From: Neisseria bacilliformis
GTDB lineage: Bacteria > Pseudomonadota > Gammaproteobacteria > Burkholderiales > Neisseriaceae
Direction of reading: 5' to 3'
Length of the DNA stretch: 64,000 nt
Assembly (NCBI RefSeq): GCF_014055025.1
Contig: NZ_CP059571.1
Location: 1,736,001 to 1,800,000, forward strand
Made by a program: the position numbers and the translations under genes. Positions 17,863 through 27,602 of this stretch are shown here, piece by piece. Below the pieces are notes generated by a model. It ran no database searches, was not told the DNA's origin, and saw nothing but the letters and a program-made list of their open reading frames with translations. How positions within the stretch are numbered: the stretch's first letter is position 1; each line of letters begins with the position of its first letter.

Positions 17863-18315
17863 TCAGGCTTTGCCGGTGCTGCCGAAGCCGCCTTCGCCGC
17901 GCTCGCTCGCGGCAAATTCGTCCACCACTTTGAAGGCGGCCTGCACCACGGGCACAATCACCATTTGGGCGACGCGCTCGAAGGGTTGGACGGTGAACGT
18001 TTCGCCGCTTCTGTTCCACAGCGACACTTGCAGTTCGCCCTGGTAGTCCGAATCGATCAGGCCGACGAGGTTGCCCAGCACGATGCCGTGTTTGTGGCCG
18101 AGGCCGGAGCGCGGCAGGATCAGGGCGGCGTAGACGGGGTTGGCCAGATGCACGGCGATGCCGGTGGGGATCAGCACGGTTTCGCCCGGCTGCACGGTAA
18201 GCGGCGCGGCGGTGCAGGCGCGCAAATCGAGGCCGGCCGAGCCGCTTGTGGCATAGGCGGGCAGCCTGTCGGCGATTTCGGGGCGGAGGATTTTCAGTTC
18301 GACTTCGGCTTGCAT
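17863..18315 (-). CDS. dut: Deoxyuridine 5'-triphosphate nucleotidohydrolase
   Basis: A 150-residue trimeric dUTPase that hydrolyses dUTP to dUMP, keeping uracil out of DNA and feeding thymidylate synthesis. The five family motifs are present: [10 protein letters not shown] (about 24-33), [15 protein letters not shown] (about 69-82), [11 protein letters not shown] with the catalytic Asp (near 86-95), the RVAQ region, and C-terminal GFGSTG. The start at 18315 follows a GAAAGAG site and gives the normal length. The upstream extension to 18378 is not needed. Confidence 0.97.
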   Translation of the reverse strand: MQAEVELKILRPEIADRLPAYATSGSAGLDLRACTAAPLTVQPGETVLIPTGIAVHLANPVYAALILPRSGLGHKHGIVLGNLVGLIDSDYQGELQVSLWNRSGETFTVQPFERVAQMVIVPVVQAAFKVVDEFAASERGEGGFGSTGKA

Positions 18316-18421
18316 GGCGGGCTCTTTCTCGGGTGGACAAAAAGGCCGCCGATTATACGGACGCTTGTTTTTTTGCACAAACCGCCGTGGACGGAGGCCG
18401 CCGACAAAATCAAAATTAAGA

Positions 18422-18473
18422 ACAGGCCGTCTGAAAGCGTGGTTTCGGCGAAACTGCGTTTTCAGACGGCCTG
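18422..18473. terminator. Inverted AG-DUS pair between fbp and dut
   Basis: Facing uptake sequences with a 20-base loop upstream of dut. A second pair at 18531-18574 lies nearer fbp. Confidence 0.6.
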
Positions 18474-18530
18474 TCTTTTGAGGTGGCGCGGCAACAGCGG
18501 CGCACGCGTTTTCCGGTTGAAAATATGCAA

Positions 18531-18574
18531 AGAGGCCGTCTGAAAAACAGTATTACGGTTTTCAGACGGCCTCT
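18531..18574 (-). terminator. Inverted AG-DUS pair, fbp terminator
   Basis: Facing uptake sequences with a T-rich flank, 33 bases past the fbp stop on the minus strand. Confidence 0.75.
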
Positions 18575-18606
18575 TTACCCTGTTTCCAAAGCGTCAGACA
18601 GCCGCC

Positions 18607-19587
18607 TCAGTCGGCCAGATGTAGTTCGTTCACATAGTCCACTTCCTCGCGGCTGCCGAGGACGACGGCGACGCGCTGGTGCAGATCCTGCGGCTGAATG
18701 TCGAGGATGGCGCGTTCGGTGTCGGAGGCAGTGCCGCCCGCTTCGCGCATAATCAGGCTCATCGGGTTGGCTTCGTACATCAGGCGCAGTTTGCCCGGTT
18801 TGGACGGGTCGCGGCTGTCTTTCGGATACATGAACACGCCGCCGCGCATCAGGATGCGGTGCACTTCGGCCACCATGCTGGCCACCCAGCGCATGTTGTA
18901 GTTTTTGCCGCGCACGCCGTCTTCGCCTTCGAGCAGCTCGTCGATGTATTTACGCACCGCCGGCTGCCAGTGGCGGCGGTTGGAGGCGTTGATGGCGAAC
19001 TCTTTGGTGTGCGGCGGCACCCGCGGGTTGCTCTGGGTGAGGACGAAGGTGTTCTGCGCGTCCAGCGTAAACACCGACACGCCGTGGCCGAAGGTAACCA
19101 CAAGCTGGGTTTGCGGCCCGTAAATCACGTAGCCTGCGGCCAGCTGGCGGTGGCCGCTTTGCAGAAAGGACGACGTGTCCAACGCGCCTTCGGGCTTGGC
19201 CAGCACGGAAAAAATCGTGCCGACGGAAATGTTCACATCAATATTGGACGAGCCGTCGAGCGGGTCGAACAGCACAAGGAAACCACCCTGCGCGTTGCAG
19301 GCGACGAAGCTGTCTTCCTCTTCGCTGGCCAGCCCCGCCACCCGCACGTCGGCGCGCAGCGCGTCAATCAGGATATTGTTGGCAATCACATCCAGCTTTT
19401 TCTGCGCCTCGCCCTGGATGTTGCCGCTGCCCGCCTCGCCGAGCACGTCGGCCAGCGCGCCCAGCCGCACCTGCGCGCCGATGCGCACGCAGGCGGCAGC
19501 AATGGTTTCGGCCACGCCGCCCAGTGCCGCGTTCAAGCCGTGCCGTGCGAAGTGTTCGGAAAGAAAATCGGGGAAAGTGGTGTTCAT
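18607..19587 (-). CDS. fbp: Fructose-1,6-bisphosphatase, class I
   Basis: A 326-residue gluconeogenic enzyme that removes the 1-phosphate of fructose 1,6-bisphosphate. The metal-binding signature [12 protein letters not shown] and the upstream ASEEEDS acidic patch are clear. The substrate-binding [14 protein letters not shown] and the GGxFxYP stretch follow, with MREAGG near the C-terminus. Length is standard for class I. It stands alone, with terminators downstream and a divergent gene (yajC) upstream. Confidence 0.97.
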   Translation of the reverse strand: MNTTFPDFLSEHFARHGLNAALGGVAETIAAACVRIGAQVRLGALADVLGEAGSGNIQGEAQKKLDVIANNILIDALRADVRVAGLASEEEDSFVACNAQGGFLVLFDPLDGSSNIDVNISVGTIFSVLAKPEGALDTSSFLQSGHRQLAAGYVIYGPQTQLVVTFGHGVSVFTLDAQNTFVLTQSNPRVPPHTKEFAINASNRRHWQPAVRKYIDELLEGEDGVRGKNYNMRWVASMVAEVHRILMRGGVFMYPKDSRDPSKPGKLRLMYEANPMSLIMREAGGTASDTERAILDIQPQDLHQRVAVVLGSREEVDYVNELHLAD

Positions 19588-19877
19588 GGCTGCATCCTTT
19601 GTTTGCGGGTTGAGGCCGTCTGAAAAAAGGCCGTCTGAAAATATCGGGGAAAACGAAAGCTGCGGTTTATACCCTTTTCAGACGGCCTCAACAATCCCCC
19701 CGCACCCGCAAAACGGCAGGCCGTCTGAAACCCGGCGGCAACGCCGTGAAAACCCGTCTGCCACCCCGCCCCGGCGCAATCGGCGAAATTTCTTGGAAAA
19801 AAAGGCGGCGGCCTTTAAAATGCGCCGTTTTGCGCGGCCTGAGGCCGCCGTTCCCGAAAGAGAAAAGGATTCCGAAC

Positions 19878-20177
19878 ATGATTGGACTAGCCCTCGCCGC
19901 CGATGCCGCCCAGCAGCCCTCCGCGCTGATGCAGTATGCCCCCCTCGCCCTGATTCTGGTGTTTTTCTACCTGCTCATCATGCGCCCGCAGCAGAAGAAG
20001 TTTAAAGAACACCAAAACCTGCTCTCCGAGCTCAAACCGGGCGACAAAGTGCTGCTCTCCTCCGGCATCGTCGGCAAAATCACCAAAACCGGCGAAAAAT
20101 TCTTCACCGTGGAAATCGCCCGCAACGTGGAAATCCAAGTGGAACGCAACGCTGTTGCCGCCCGCAACGCCGAATAA
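19878..20177 (+). CDS. yajC: Sec translocase accessory subunit YajC
   Basis: A 99-residue protein with one membrane helix (about residues 20-37, ending LLIMRPQQKKFKEH) and a basic cytoplasmic tail with the family's GDKVLLSSGIVGKI stretch. It associates with SecDF at the inner membrane. The frame is open upstream to 19746, but the ATG at 19878, following an AAAAGGA site, gives the usual length. It is the first gene of yajC-secD-secF; the 60-base gap to secD contains an uptake sequence. Confidence 0.95.
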   Translation: MIGLALAADAAQQPSALMQYAPLALILVFFYLLIMRPQQKKFKEHQNLLSELKPGDKVLLSSGIVGKITKTGEKFFTVEIARNVEIQVERNAVAARNAE

Positions 20178-20237
20178 CCGCCACAGGCCGTCTGAAAAGC
20201 GTGCAGCGCAGGCGGCCTGTCCTTTAAAGGTTTGATT

Positions 20238-22088
20238 ATGAACCGCTACCCCCTGTGGAAATACCTGCTGGTTACCGCCGTGCTCGCGCTCGGCCTGCTC
20301 TACACCCTGCCCAACTTCTTCGGCGACACGCTGGCGGTGCAGATTTCGACCAACCGCCATTCGCTCGCGATTGACAGCCAAACCGAAGCGCGCGTTGCCC
20401 AAGCCCTGAAAACGGCCGGCATCGCCGACGACGGCATGTTTATCGCCGACGGCTCGCTCAAAGTGCGCTTCAAAGACTCGCAAACCCAGATGAAGGCGCG
20501 CTCGGTCATCGAAAGCGCGCTGGGCGAAGGCTACATCACCGCCCTCAACCAAATCGCCAACACCCCCGACTGGATGGCGAAAATCCGAGCCAACCCGATG
20601 TTCCTCGGCCTCGATCTGCGCGGCGGCGTGCACTTCACCATGCAAGTGGACATGAAGGCCGCCATGCAGAAAACCTTCGAGCGTTACGCCGGCGACATCC
20701 GCCGCGAGCTGGCCAAGCAGAAAATCCGCAGCGGCCAGGCCGTGATCAACGACAACAGCCTCTCCATCCCCTTCCAAGACGCCGCCGAGCTGGAAAACGT
20801 GCTGCCGCAGCTGCAACGCCTGCTGCCCGAAGCCACCCTCACCACCGACGGCAGCCGCCTCGTCCTCACCCTGTCCGAACAGGCACTGGCCAACATCCGC
20901 AAACAGGCCGTCGAACAAAACATCACCACCCTGCACAACCGCGTCAACGAACTGGGCGTGGCCGAGCCCGTCATCCAGCAGGCCGGTGCCGACCGCATCG
21001 CCGTCCAGCTCCCCGGCGTACAGGACACCGCCAAAGCCAAAGACATCATCGGCCGCACCGCCACGCTCGAAGTGCGCATGGTCAACGAAGACCAGGCCGC
21101 CCTGCAAGCCGCCCTCGACGGCAATGTGCCCGAAGGCTACGAACTGCTCAAAACCGCCGGCGACCGCCCGCAGCCGCTCTTAATCAGCAAACAGGTCGAA
21201 CTCACCGGCGACAACATCGACGACGCCCAGCCCGGCCAGAACGACAAAGGACTGCCCGGGGTAAACGTCAGCTTCGACAACGTCGGCGCGGAAATCTTCG
21301 CCGACCTCACCCGCAACAACGTCGGCAAAGGCATGGCGATGGTGCTGGTGGAACAGGGCAAGGCCGAAGTCGTTACCGCCCCCACCATCAACGAACCCAT
21401 CCCCAACGGCAAAACCATCATCTCCGGCAGCATGAGCCTGGCCGAAGCGCAGGACATCTCCCTGCTGCTGCGCGCCGGCTCGCTGGCCGCGCCGATGGAA
21501 ATCGTCGAAGAGCGCACCATCGGCGCGTCGCTGGGCGCGGAAAACATCCAAAAAGGCGTGCACTCCACCCTGTGGGGCTTCGCCGCCGTGGCCGTGTTCA
21601 TGATGTTCTACTACCGCCTGATGGGCTTCTTCTCCGTGCTCGCGCTGGCGGCCAACATCCTGCTCTTAGTGGCCGCCCTCTCCTTCCTGCACGCCACCCT
21701 CACCCTGCCCGGCATCGCCGCAATGGCACTGACCCTCGGCATGGCCATCGACTCCAACGTATTGATTAACGAAAGGATACGCGAAGAGCTGCGCGACGGC
21801 ATGAAACCGCAGGCGGCCATCGCTGAAGGCTACAAACACGCCTGGGACACCATCGTCGATTCCAACATCACCTCGCTGATTGCCGGCATCGCCCTGCTGC
21901 TGTTCGGCTCCGGCCCCGTGCGCGGCTTCGCCGTCGTCCACTGCATCGGCATCCTCACCTCGATGTTCTCGTCGGTGGTCGTTTCCCGTATGTTCGTCAA
22001 CCTCTGGTACGGCCGCAGACGCAAGCTGCAAAGCATCTCCATCGGCGGCGACATCCGCCCCGCCGCAGCCGCCGCAGACAAGGAGTAA
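20238..22088 (+). CDS. secD: Protein translocase subunit SecD
   Basis: A 616-residue RND-type membrane protein that, with SecF, uses the proton gradient to help pull secreted proteins to the periplasm. The N-terminal helix precedes the large P1 head; the family motif GLDLRGGVHFTM sits near residue 128. Five more helices lie in the C-terminal third, with GMAIDSNVLINERIREE in the conserved TM4 region. ATG at 20238 is preferred over a TTG six bases upstream. secF follows three bases after the stop. Confidence 0.97.
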   Translation: MNRYPLWKYLLVTAVLALGLLYTLPNFFGDTLAVQISTNRHSLAIDSQTEARVAQALKTAGIADDGMFIADGSLKVRFKDSQTQMKARSVIESALGEGYITALNQIANTPDWMAKIRANPMFLGLDLRGGVHFTMQVDMKAAMQKTFERYAGDIRRELAKQKIRSGQAVINDNSLSIPFQDAAELENVLPQLQRLLPEATLTTDGSRLVLTLSEQALANIRKQAVEQNITTLHNRVNELGVAEPVIQQAGADRIAVQLPGVQDTAKAKDIIGRTATLEVRMVNEDQAALQAALDGNVPEGYELLKTAGDRPQPLLISKQVELTGDNIDDAQPGQNDKGLPGVNVSFDNVGAEIFADLTRNNVGKGMAMVLVEQGKAEVVTAPTINEPIPNGKTIISGSMSLAEAQDISLLLRAGSLAAPMEIVEERTIGASLGAENIQKGVHSTLWGFAAVAVFMMFYYRLMGFFSVLALAANILLLVAALSFLHATLTLPGIAAMALTLGMAIDSNVLINERIREELRDGMKPQAAIAEGYKHAWDTIVDSNITSLIAGIALLLFGSGPVRGFAVVHCIGILTSMFSSVVVSRMFVNLWYGRRRKLQSISIGGDIRPAAAAADKE

Positions 22089-22091
22089 ACA

Positions 22092-23027
22092 ATGGAACTC
22101 TTCCGCTTCAAACGCGACATCCCGTTCATGAAATACGGCAGGCTCACCACCTTCATCTCGCTTGCCACCTTCATCCTCGCCGTCTTCTTCCTCGCCACCA
22201 AAGGGCTGAACTACTCCGTCGAATTCACCGGCGGCACCGTGATGGAAGTCGAATACGCGCAAGCCGCCGACGTGGACAAAGTGCGCGGCAGCCTCGACGC
22301 GCTCAACCTCGGCGAAGTGCAGGTGCAAACCGTCAACAGCAACCGCCACCTGATGATCCGCCTGCCCAACAAACCCGGCACCACCACCGCCCAGCTTTCC
22401 AACCAAACCATGGAAATCTTGAAAAAGAACGACGCCTCGGCCACCCTGCGCCAGGTCGAATTCATCGGCCCGCAGGTGGGCGACGAACTCGTCCACAACG
22501 GCCTCATCGCCCTAGGCATGGTCGTGGCCGGCATCATCATCTACCTATCCATGCGCTTCGAGTGGCGGTTTGCCGTGTCCGCCATCATCGCCAACATGCA
22601 CGACGTCGTCATCATCCTCGGCTGCTTCGCCCTGTTCCAATGGGAATTCTCCCTCACCGTCCTCGCCGGCGTGCTGGCCGTTTTGGGCTACTCGGTAAAC
22701 GAATCGGTGGTGGTGTTCGACCGCATCCGCGAAAACTTCCGCAAACCCAACATGCGCAACCACACCGTGCCCGAAGTGATCGACAACGCCATCACCGCCA
22801 CCATGAGCCGCACCATCATCACCCACGGCTCCACCGAAGCCATGGTTGTCTCCATGCTCCTCTTCGGCGGTGCCGCGCTGCACGGCTTCTCCATGGCACT
22901 GACCATCGGCATCGTCTTCGGCATCTACTCCTCCGTGCTCGTCGCCAGCCCCCTGCTGCTGCTCTTCGGCCTCAGCCGCGAAAACATCGCCCGCGTCAGA
23001 GAGAAAAAAGAAGAAGCCGTGGTTTAG
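22092..23027 (+). CDS. secF: Protein translocase subunit SecF
   Basis: A 311-residue partner of SecD with six membrane helices. A first helix near residues 17-35 is followed by the periplasmic YSVEFTGGTVMEVEY stretch. The C-terminal helices include LGYSVNESVVVFDRIRENF, the diagnostic SecF motif, and a final polar tail. The start lies 3 bases after the secD stop. Its TAG stop at 23025-23027 overlaps the left border of a MITE-like element: the TA of the stop codon forms the presumed target site. This means the insertion hit the very end of the gene and may have fixed where it terminates. Confidence 0.97.
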   Translation: MELFRFKRDIPFMKYGRLTTFISLATFILAVFFLATKGLNYSVEFTGGTVMEVEYAQAADVDKVRGSLDALNLGEVQVQTVNSNRHLMIRLPNKPGTTTAQLSNQTMEILKKNDASATLRQVEFIGPQVGDELVHNGLIALGMVVAGIIIYLSMRFEWRFAVSAIIANMHDVVIILGCFALFQWEFSLTVLAGVLAVLGYSVNESVVVFDRIRENFRKPNMRNHTVPEVIDNAITATMSRTIITHGSTEAMVVSMLLFGGAALHGFSMALTIGIVFGIYSSVLVASPLLLLFGLSRENIARVREKKEEAVV

Positions 23028-23187
23028 GGGCTGTTTGCATTTGGTATTGCGGCCGCTTTTGCGCCCTAAAACGGCATCTGCCGCGTTACAAATCCTCGCA
23101 AGGTGTCCAACTTGCTGCGGTTTGCGCCTTGCATCTGCCGTTTTATGACGCAAAATCCGCTTCGCAAACCAATTGCAAACAGTCCCT
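23026..23187. mobile_element. MITE-like element E1 abutting the secF stop
   Basis: A ~160-bp imperfect palindrome. The left end reads GGGGCTGTTTGCA and the right end is its near-complement TGCAAACAGTCCC, both bordered by TA. Inner arms share TTTTGCG, AAAACGGCA and TCTGCC stretches with their complements. It has no coding capacity. The inner core closely matches the element at 58776-58941. Confidence 0.75.
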
Positions 23188-23591
23188 AACACCCGCACCG
23201 CAACAAGCAGAAAGGCCGTCTGAAAACCGTTTTTCAGACGGCCTTTTACACCGCAAAGGCAGCGTATGAAGCAGGGTATGCCGCCCCAAGACAACGCACG
23301 GTTCTTTGCCATTCAGGCCGTCTGAAAGCGCAGCTTCGGCGCAGCCAAAACCGTTTTCAGACAGCCTTTTACAGTGAAACACCACCAAAGGCAGCGCATG
23401 AGGTAGGGTGTGCCGCCCCAAGGCGACGCACGCGGTTTCCGCCCGCACGGGAAAGAAATATGTTTCAACCGTGCTTTCAGACGGCCTTTCAAACGGTTTG
23501 CATCCGGCCCAATGTAAAACCCCCCGCGCGCATTGAGATTGGCGGGCGCAAACGGTACAATCCGCGCCGTTTGATTTTGTAAAGAAATATT
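23188..23591. repeat. Uptake sequences and half hairpin modules upstream of ptsN
   Basis: No gene is supported. The stretch holds an inverted AG-DUS pair (23211-23246, a probable secF terminator), two reversed half copies of the GTAGGGTGT module (near 23270 and 23400-23440), further single uptake sequences, and the ptsN promoter at the right end. Confidence 0.7.
23533..23561 (+). promoter_or_regulatory. Candidate promoter of ptsN-hprK-rapZ
   Basis: TTGAGA (23533-23538) and TACAAT (23556-23561) are separated by 17 bases and lie 30 bases before the ptsN start. It looks like an ordinary sigma-70-type promoter. Confidence 0.6.
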
Positions 23592-24041
23592 ATGAACCCC
23601 ATCGGTGAGATTCTTCCCCTGTCGCACATCCTGCTCGATTCCGACGCCGCCAGCAAAAAACGCCTGTTCGAGCAGGCCGGCCTGCTCTTGGAACAAGAAA
23701 CCGGCGTGCCGCGTTCGGAAGTGTTCGACTGCCTGTTCGCCCGCGAAAAACTCGGCTCCACCGGGCTGGGTCAGGGCGTGGCCGTGCCGCACGGGCGGCT
23801 GGGCTCCCTGAAACAGGCGACCGGCGTGTTCATCCGCACCAAAGAACCCGTCCCCTTCGACGCCCCCGACGGCAAACCCGTCTCCCTCGCCGCCGTGCTG
23901 CTCGTGCCCGAAGACGCCGCCGGCGCACATCTGGAAGTGCTGGCCAAACTGGCCGCCCGCTTTTCCGACAAAAGCGTGCGCGAAAGCCTGATGCAGGCGC
24001 AGGATGCCGCCCAAGTGCGGCGCATACTCACGGAGGAATGA
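23592..24041 (+). CDS. ptsN: Nitrogen-PTS enzyme IIA
   Basis: A 149-residue cytoplasmic phosphocarrier of the nitrogen-type PTS, which regulates rather than transports. The phosphorylated histidine lies in GVAVPHGRL (His67), with the expected [19 protein letters not shown] region afterwards. Length is typical. Its stop overlaps the hprK start (ATGA), so the two are translationally coupled. With hprK and rapZ it forms the regulatory PTS module seen in many beta-proteobacteria. HPr (ptsH) and enzyme I (ptsI) are not in the window. Confidence 0.95.
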   Translation: MNPIGEILPLSHILLDSDAASKKRLFEQAGLLLEQETGVPRSEVFDCLFAREKLGSTGLGQGVAVPHGRLGSLKQATGVFIRTKEPVPFDAPDGKPVSLAAVLLVPEDAAGAHLEVLAKLAARFSDKSVRESLMQAQDAAQVRRILTEE

Positions 24042-25003
24042 TGCCCAGCATTTCCGTGCGCCGCCTGTATCAGGACAACCAGCACAAGCTGCAACTGGCC
24101 TGGGCGGCCGGCGCGGCCGGCGCGGACAAGCGCATCGGCGTCGAGGCCGACAAACCCGTGCTCGCGCTGGTCGGCCATCTGAACTTCATCCACCCCAACC
24201 AGGTCCAAGTGCTCGGCGTGGCCGAAACCGACTACCTCTCGCGCATGGAAACCGGCGATCTGGCATACAGCTTCGAGCAGCTTTTCGAGCTGCCTATGTC
24301 GCTGGTCATCGTCGCCAACGACCTGCCCGTGCCGAAAATCCTGCGCGACCACTGCCACGCCAACAACGTTCCCCTGCTCACGTCCAAGCTCGAAAGCCCC
24401 TACCTGATGGACGTGCTGCGCATCTACCTGCAACGCACCCTCGCCGTCTCCACCGTCAAACACGGCGTGTTTTTGGACGTGTTTGAAATCGGCGTGCTGC
24501 TCACCGGCCAGTCCGGCCTCGGCAAAAGCGAGCTGGCACTCGAACTGATCTCGCGCGGCCACAGCCTCGTGGCCGATGATGCGGTAGAGCTGCACCGCAC
24601 TGCCCCCGAGCTGCTCGAAGGCCGCTGCCCCGCCCTGCTGCGCGACTTTCTCGAAGTGCGCGGCCTGGGCATCCTCAACATCCGCCACATCTTCGGCGAA
24701 ACCTCCATCCGCCCGAAAAAATCGCTCAACCTCATCATCAACCTCGTTCCCGCCGACGACGACTACATGAAACAGATCGACCGCCTCAGCATCCGCAGCG
24801 AAACCGAGTCCATCCTTAACGTAACCGTCCGCTCCGTAACCCTGCCCGTGGCCGCCGGCCGCAACCTCGCCGTCCTCGTCGAAGCCGCCGTGCGCAACTA
24901 CATCCTGCAACTGCGCGGCAAAGACAGCACCCGTGAATTCCTCGAACGCCACCAAACCATCATGAAAGAGCAGGCGCTTTCCCATGAAGATCATCCTGAT
25001 TAG
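24038..25003 (+). CDS. hprK: HPr kinase/phosphorylase
   Basis: A 321-residue bifunctional enzyme that phosphorylates and dephosphorylates a serine of HPr. The N-terminal domain (1-130) is followed by the P-loop GQSGLGKS (about 157-164), a VADDAVEL acidic stretch, and the HprK signature [15 protein letters not shown] (about 209-223). The frame begins ATGATG; either codon could be used. It overlaps ptsN by 4 bases and rapZ by 20 bases. In Neisseria HprK has been linked to host-cell adhesion control through HPr; that is family knowledge. Confidence 0.96.
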   Translation: MMPSISVRRLYQDNQHKLQLAWAAGAAGADKRIGVEADKPVLALVGHLNFIHPNQVQVLGVAETDYLSRMETGDLAYSFEQLFELPMSLVIVANDLPVPKILRDHCHANNVPLLTSKLESPYLMDVLRIYLQRTLAVSTVKHGVFLDVFEIGVLLTGQSGLGKSELALELISRGHSLVADDAVELHRTAPELLEGRCPALLRDFLEVRGLGILNIRHIFGETSIRPKKSLNLIINLVPADDDYMKQIDRLSIRSETESILNVTVRSVTLPVAAGRNLAVLVEAAVRNYILQLRGKDSTREFLERHQTIMKEQALSHEDHPD

Positions 25004-25844
25004 CGGCCTCTCCGGCTCGGGCAAATCCGTCGCCCTCAAACTCCTTGAAGACACCGGCTGCTACTGCGTCGACAACCTGCCGATAGAAATGCTGCCCGCC
25101 CTGGTTGCCTACCACATCGGGCGCGGCGAAGTGGCCAACCTCGCCGTCAGCATCGACATCCGCTCCCACATCAAAACCGGCGAAGTCGAACAACAGCTCG
25201 CCCGCCTCAAACAGCAGGGCCACAGCGCGGACATCCTCTTTCTCGAAGCCGCTGAAGCCGTCCTTTTGCGGCGTTTTTCCGAAACCCGCCGCAGCCACCC
25301 CCTCGCCGCCGCCGACAACTCCCTCATCGAAAACCTGCGCCGCGAGCGGCAAATCCTCGCCCCCCTGCGCGAACACGCCTACCGCATCGACACCAGCCAA
25401 ATGAACGCCCAACAGCTGCGCCGCACCGTGCGCCAATGGTTCGACGCCGGCAATGGCGGCCTTACCCTCGTCTTCCAATCCTTCGGCTTCAAATACGGCA
25501 CCCCCGCCGACGCCGACTTCATGTTCGACGTGCGCAGCCTGCCCAACCCCTACTACCTCCCCGACCTGCGCCCCTACAACGGCACGCAGGAACCCATCCG
25601 CCAATACCTAGACGCCCTGCCCCAAGCCCGCGCCATGACAGACGACATCGCCGCCTTCCTCGAACGCCGCCTGCCCGAAATACAGGCCGAAAGCCGCAGC
25701 TACCTCACCGTCGCCGTCGGCTGCACCGGCGGCTGCCACCGCTCCGTCTACACCGTCGAACGCCTCGCCGAACACTTCCGCCCCCGCCTGCGCGTCCTCG
25801 TCCGCCACCTGCGCCTTGCCGCCCCCCTTTCAGACGGCCTCTGA
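24984..25844 (+). CDS. rapZ: RapZ-family nucleotide- and RNA-binding protein
   Basis: A 286-residue P-loop protein (formerly YvcJ/YhbJ). The Walker A motif GLSGSGKS is at residues 8-15. The C-terminal half carries the family's conserved [15 protein letters not shown] and [13 protein letters not shown] stretches. In enterobacteria RapZ directs a small RNA to RNase E to control amino-sugar synthesis; whether this holds in Neisseriaceae is unknown. The ATG lies 20 bases inside hprK, indicating coupling. An uptake sequence overlaps the end of the gene. Confidence 0.95.
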   Translation: MKIILISGLSGSGKSVALKLLEDTGCYCVDNLPIEMLPALVAYHIGRGEVANLAVSIDIRSHIKTGEVEQQLARLKQQGHSADILFLEAAEAVLLRRFSETRRSHPLAAADNSLIENLRRERQILAPLREHAYRIDTSQMNAQQLRRTVRQWFDAGNGGLTLVFQSFGFKYGTPADADFMFDVRSLPNPYYLPDLRPYNGTQEPIRQYLDALPQARAMTDDIAAFLERRLPEIQAESRSYLTVAVGCTGGCHRSVYTVERLAEHFRPRLRVLVRHLRLAAPLSDGL

Positions 25845-25996
25845 ACCCGCCCGCCCGCACACAGGCCGTCTGAAACACAGTTTCCAACAAACCGAAAAAC
25901 AGTTTTCAGAAACGTCATCCCCGCGTTTATGCTCCGCAGGAGTACCGGCGAGGACGGTCTCCACATTAAAAACAAGATGAAAAACAAGGAAAACAC

Positions 25997-26929
25997 ATGG
26001 CAATCCAATGGTATCCCGGCCACATGCACAAAGCCAAAAAAGCCATCGCCGACCGCCTCAAAAACATTGATGCCGTCATCGAAGTGCTCGACGCCCGCAT
26101 GCCCGCATCCAGCGAAAACCCCCTGCTCGGCCAACTATCCGCCGACAAACCCAAACTCAAAATCCTCAACAAACAAGACCTCGCCGACCCCGAACGCACC
26201 GCCCAGTGGCTGGCCGAATTCCAAGCCCGCCCCCACACCAACGCCATCGCCCTCGACGCCTCCGACACCCGCGCCGCACAAAAACTCACCACCGCCTGCC
26301 GCGCCCTCGCCCCCCACCGCAGCGGCATAGACAAACCCCTGCGCGTCCTCATCTGCGGCGTCCCCAACGTCGGCAAATCCACCCTCATCAACGGCATGAC
26401 CGGCAGAAAATCCGCCAAAACCGGCAACGAACCCGGCATCACCAAAGCCGAACAACGCCTCCTGCTGGCCGACGACTTCTGGCTCTACGACACCCCCGGC
26501 ATGCTGTGGCCGAAAATCATCGTCGAACAATCCGGCTACAACCTCGCCGCCGGTGGCGCAGTCGGCCGCAACGCCCTCGACGAAGAAACCGTCGCCCTTG
26601 AACTTTTAGACTACCTGCGCCGCCACTACCTTCCCCTCCTGCAAGAACGCTACGGAGCCGACAAAAACGAAAGCAGCCACTGGCGCGACGACCAATGGCT
26701 CGAATGGATCGCCAAAAAACGCGGCGCACTCCTGTCCGGCGGCCGCACCAACCACCAAAAAGCCGCCGAAAACACCCTCACCGACTTCCGCGACGGACAC
26801 ATCGGCCGCATCACCCTCGAAACCCCCCGCCAATGGGAACAATGGCTCAAAACCGCCCGCCAAAACGAAGCCGCGCAAAAAGCCGAACGCGAACGCCGCA
26901 AAGCCGAACGCAAAGGAAAGGCCGTCTGA
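25997..26929 (+). CDS. ylqF: Circularly permuted ribosome-biogenesis GTPase, YlqF/RbgA family
   Basis: A 310-residue GTPase with the permuted motif order of its family: the G4 motif NKQDLAD (about 57-63) comes before G1 GVPNVGKST (about 119-127), followed by G3 DTPG. It opens with the typical MAIQWYPGHMHKAKKAI. Such proteins assist late assembly of the large ribosomal subunit. The C-terminal ~40 residues are highly charged. The gene's stop codon TGA is supplied by an uptake sequence (coding KAV then TGA). It stands alone behind a 150-base gap with an uptake sequence and a GTCATCCCCGCG-type repeat. Confidence 0.93.
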   Translation: MAIQWYPGHMHKAKKAIADRLKNIDAVIEVLDARMPASSENPLLGQLSADKPKLKILNKQDLADPERTAQWLAEFQARPHTNAIALDASDTRAAQKLTTACRALAPHRSGIDKPLRVLICGVPNVGKSTLINGMTGRKSAKTGNEPGITKAEQRLLLADDFWLYDTPGMLWPKIIVEQSGYNLAAGGAVGRNALDEETVALELLDYLRRHYLPLLQERYGADKNESSHWRDDQWLEWIAKKRGALLSGGRTNHQKAAENTLTDFRDGHIGRITLETPRQWEQWLKTARQNEAAQKAERERRKAERKGKAV

Positions 26930-27344
26930 AACCTTATTCCTCTCCCGCCCTGCGGGGGAGGGTCAGGGTGGGGGCGGTTGCCGCTTCGGCAATATTCGCG
27001 GCTCAGCGCAGTAGGTCGGGCATGCATGCCCGACAAACAGCGGCAAATTGAAAAAACGTCGGGCATCAATGCCCGACCTACGGCTGAAACGCCAGCCCCT
27101 ATCTCCCTCCCCTGCGCCCGCGCGGGGGAGGGTCGAGGTGGGGGTGGCGGTTCGCAGAACCGCTTGGCTGCCTCACCGCAAATGTTTCCGCAGCCGCAAC
27201 CACCCCAGCCCTCCCCCGCAGGCGGGGGAGGAAATCAGGTTTCAGACTGCCGCAAAGGTCGTCTGAAACCCCAAAACCCCGCAAGAATCGGGTCGTTTGC
27301 CTCTGCTCTTTTCCTTAAAATCCACCCTGTTACCAACCTACTGA
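26930..27344. repeat. Hairpin modules between ylqF and the parE remnant
   Basis: No gene is supported. There are CTCCCCCGC/GGGGGAGG-type repeats (about 26940-26965, 27110-27135 and 27205-27235) and two GTCGGGCAT...ATGCCCGAC hairpins (about 27011-27033 and 27057-27081). The patch carries only short or degenerate uptake sequences. Confidence 0.65.
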
Positions 27345-27596
27345 CTCGCCGCCGAAAAAGTCAAAGAATCCGCCTATTCCATCAGCCGCTTCAAAGGCCT
27401 GGGCGAAATAAACCCCGACCAGCTCAAAGACACCACCATGAACCCCGACACCCGCCGCCTGCTGCGCGTGGGCATTCCCGAGCACGATAATGAAACCACG
27501 CTCGCCGCCTTCACCCGCCTGATGGGCAAAGGCGAAGCCGCCGCCCGCCGCAGCCGGATGCAAGCCGAAGGCGACCGGGTGGAAGCGGATATTTAG
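27345..27596 (+). pseudogene. parE: 3' remnant of topoisomerase IV subunit B (parE)
   Basis: An 83-codon open stretch without a start codon translates to [19 protein letters not shown], then [22 protein letters not shown] and a terminal VEADI. These are the C-terminal signatures of the ParE/GyrB family, closest in style to ParE. A TGA lies just upstream in the same frame (27342-27344), so only the last ~13% of the gene is here. It looks like a fragment left by recombination rather than a functional gene. It is followed at once by uptake sequences of a different dialect (AGGCAGCCTGAA). Confidence 0.85.
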
Positions 27597-27602
27597 GTTT
27601 TC

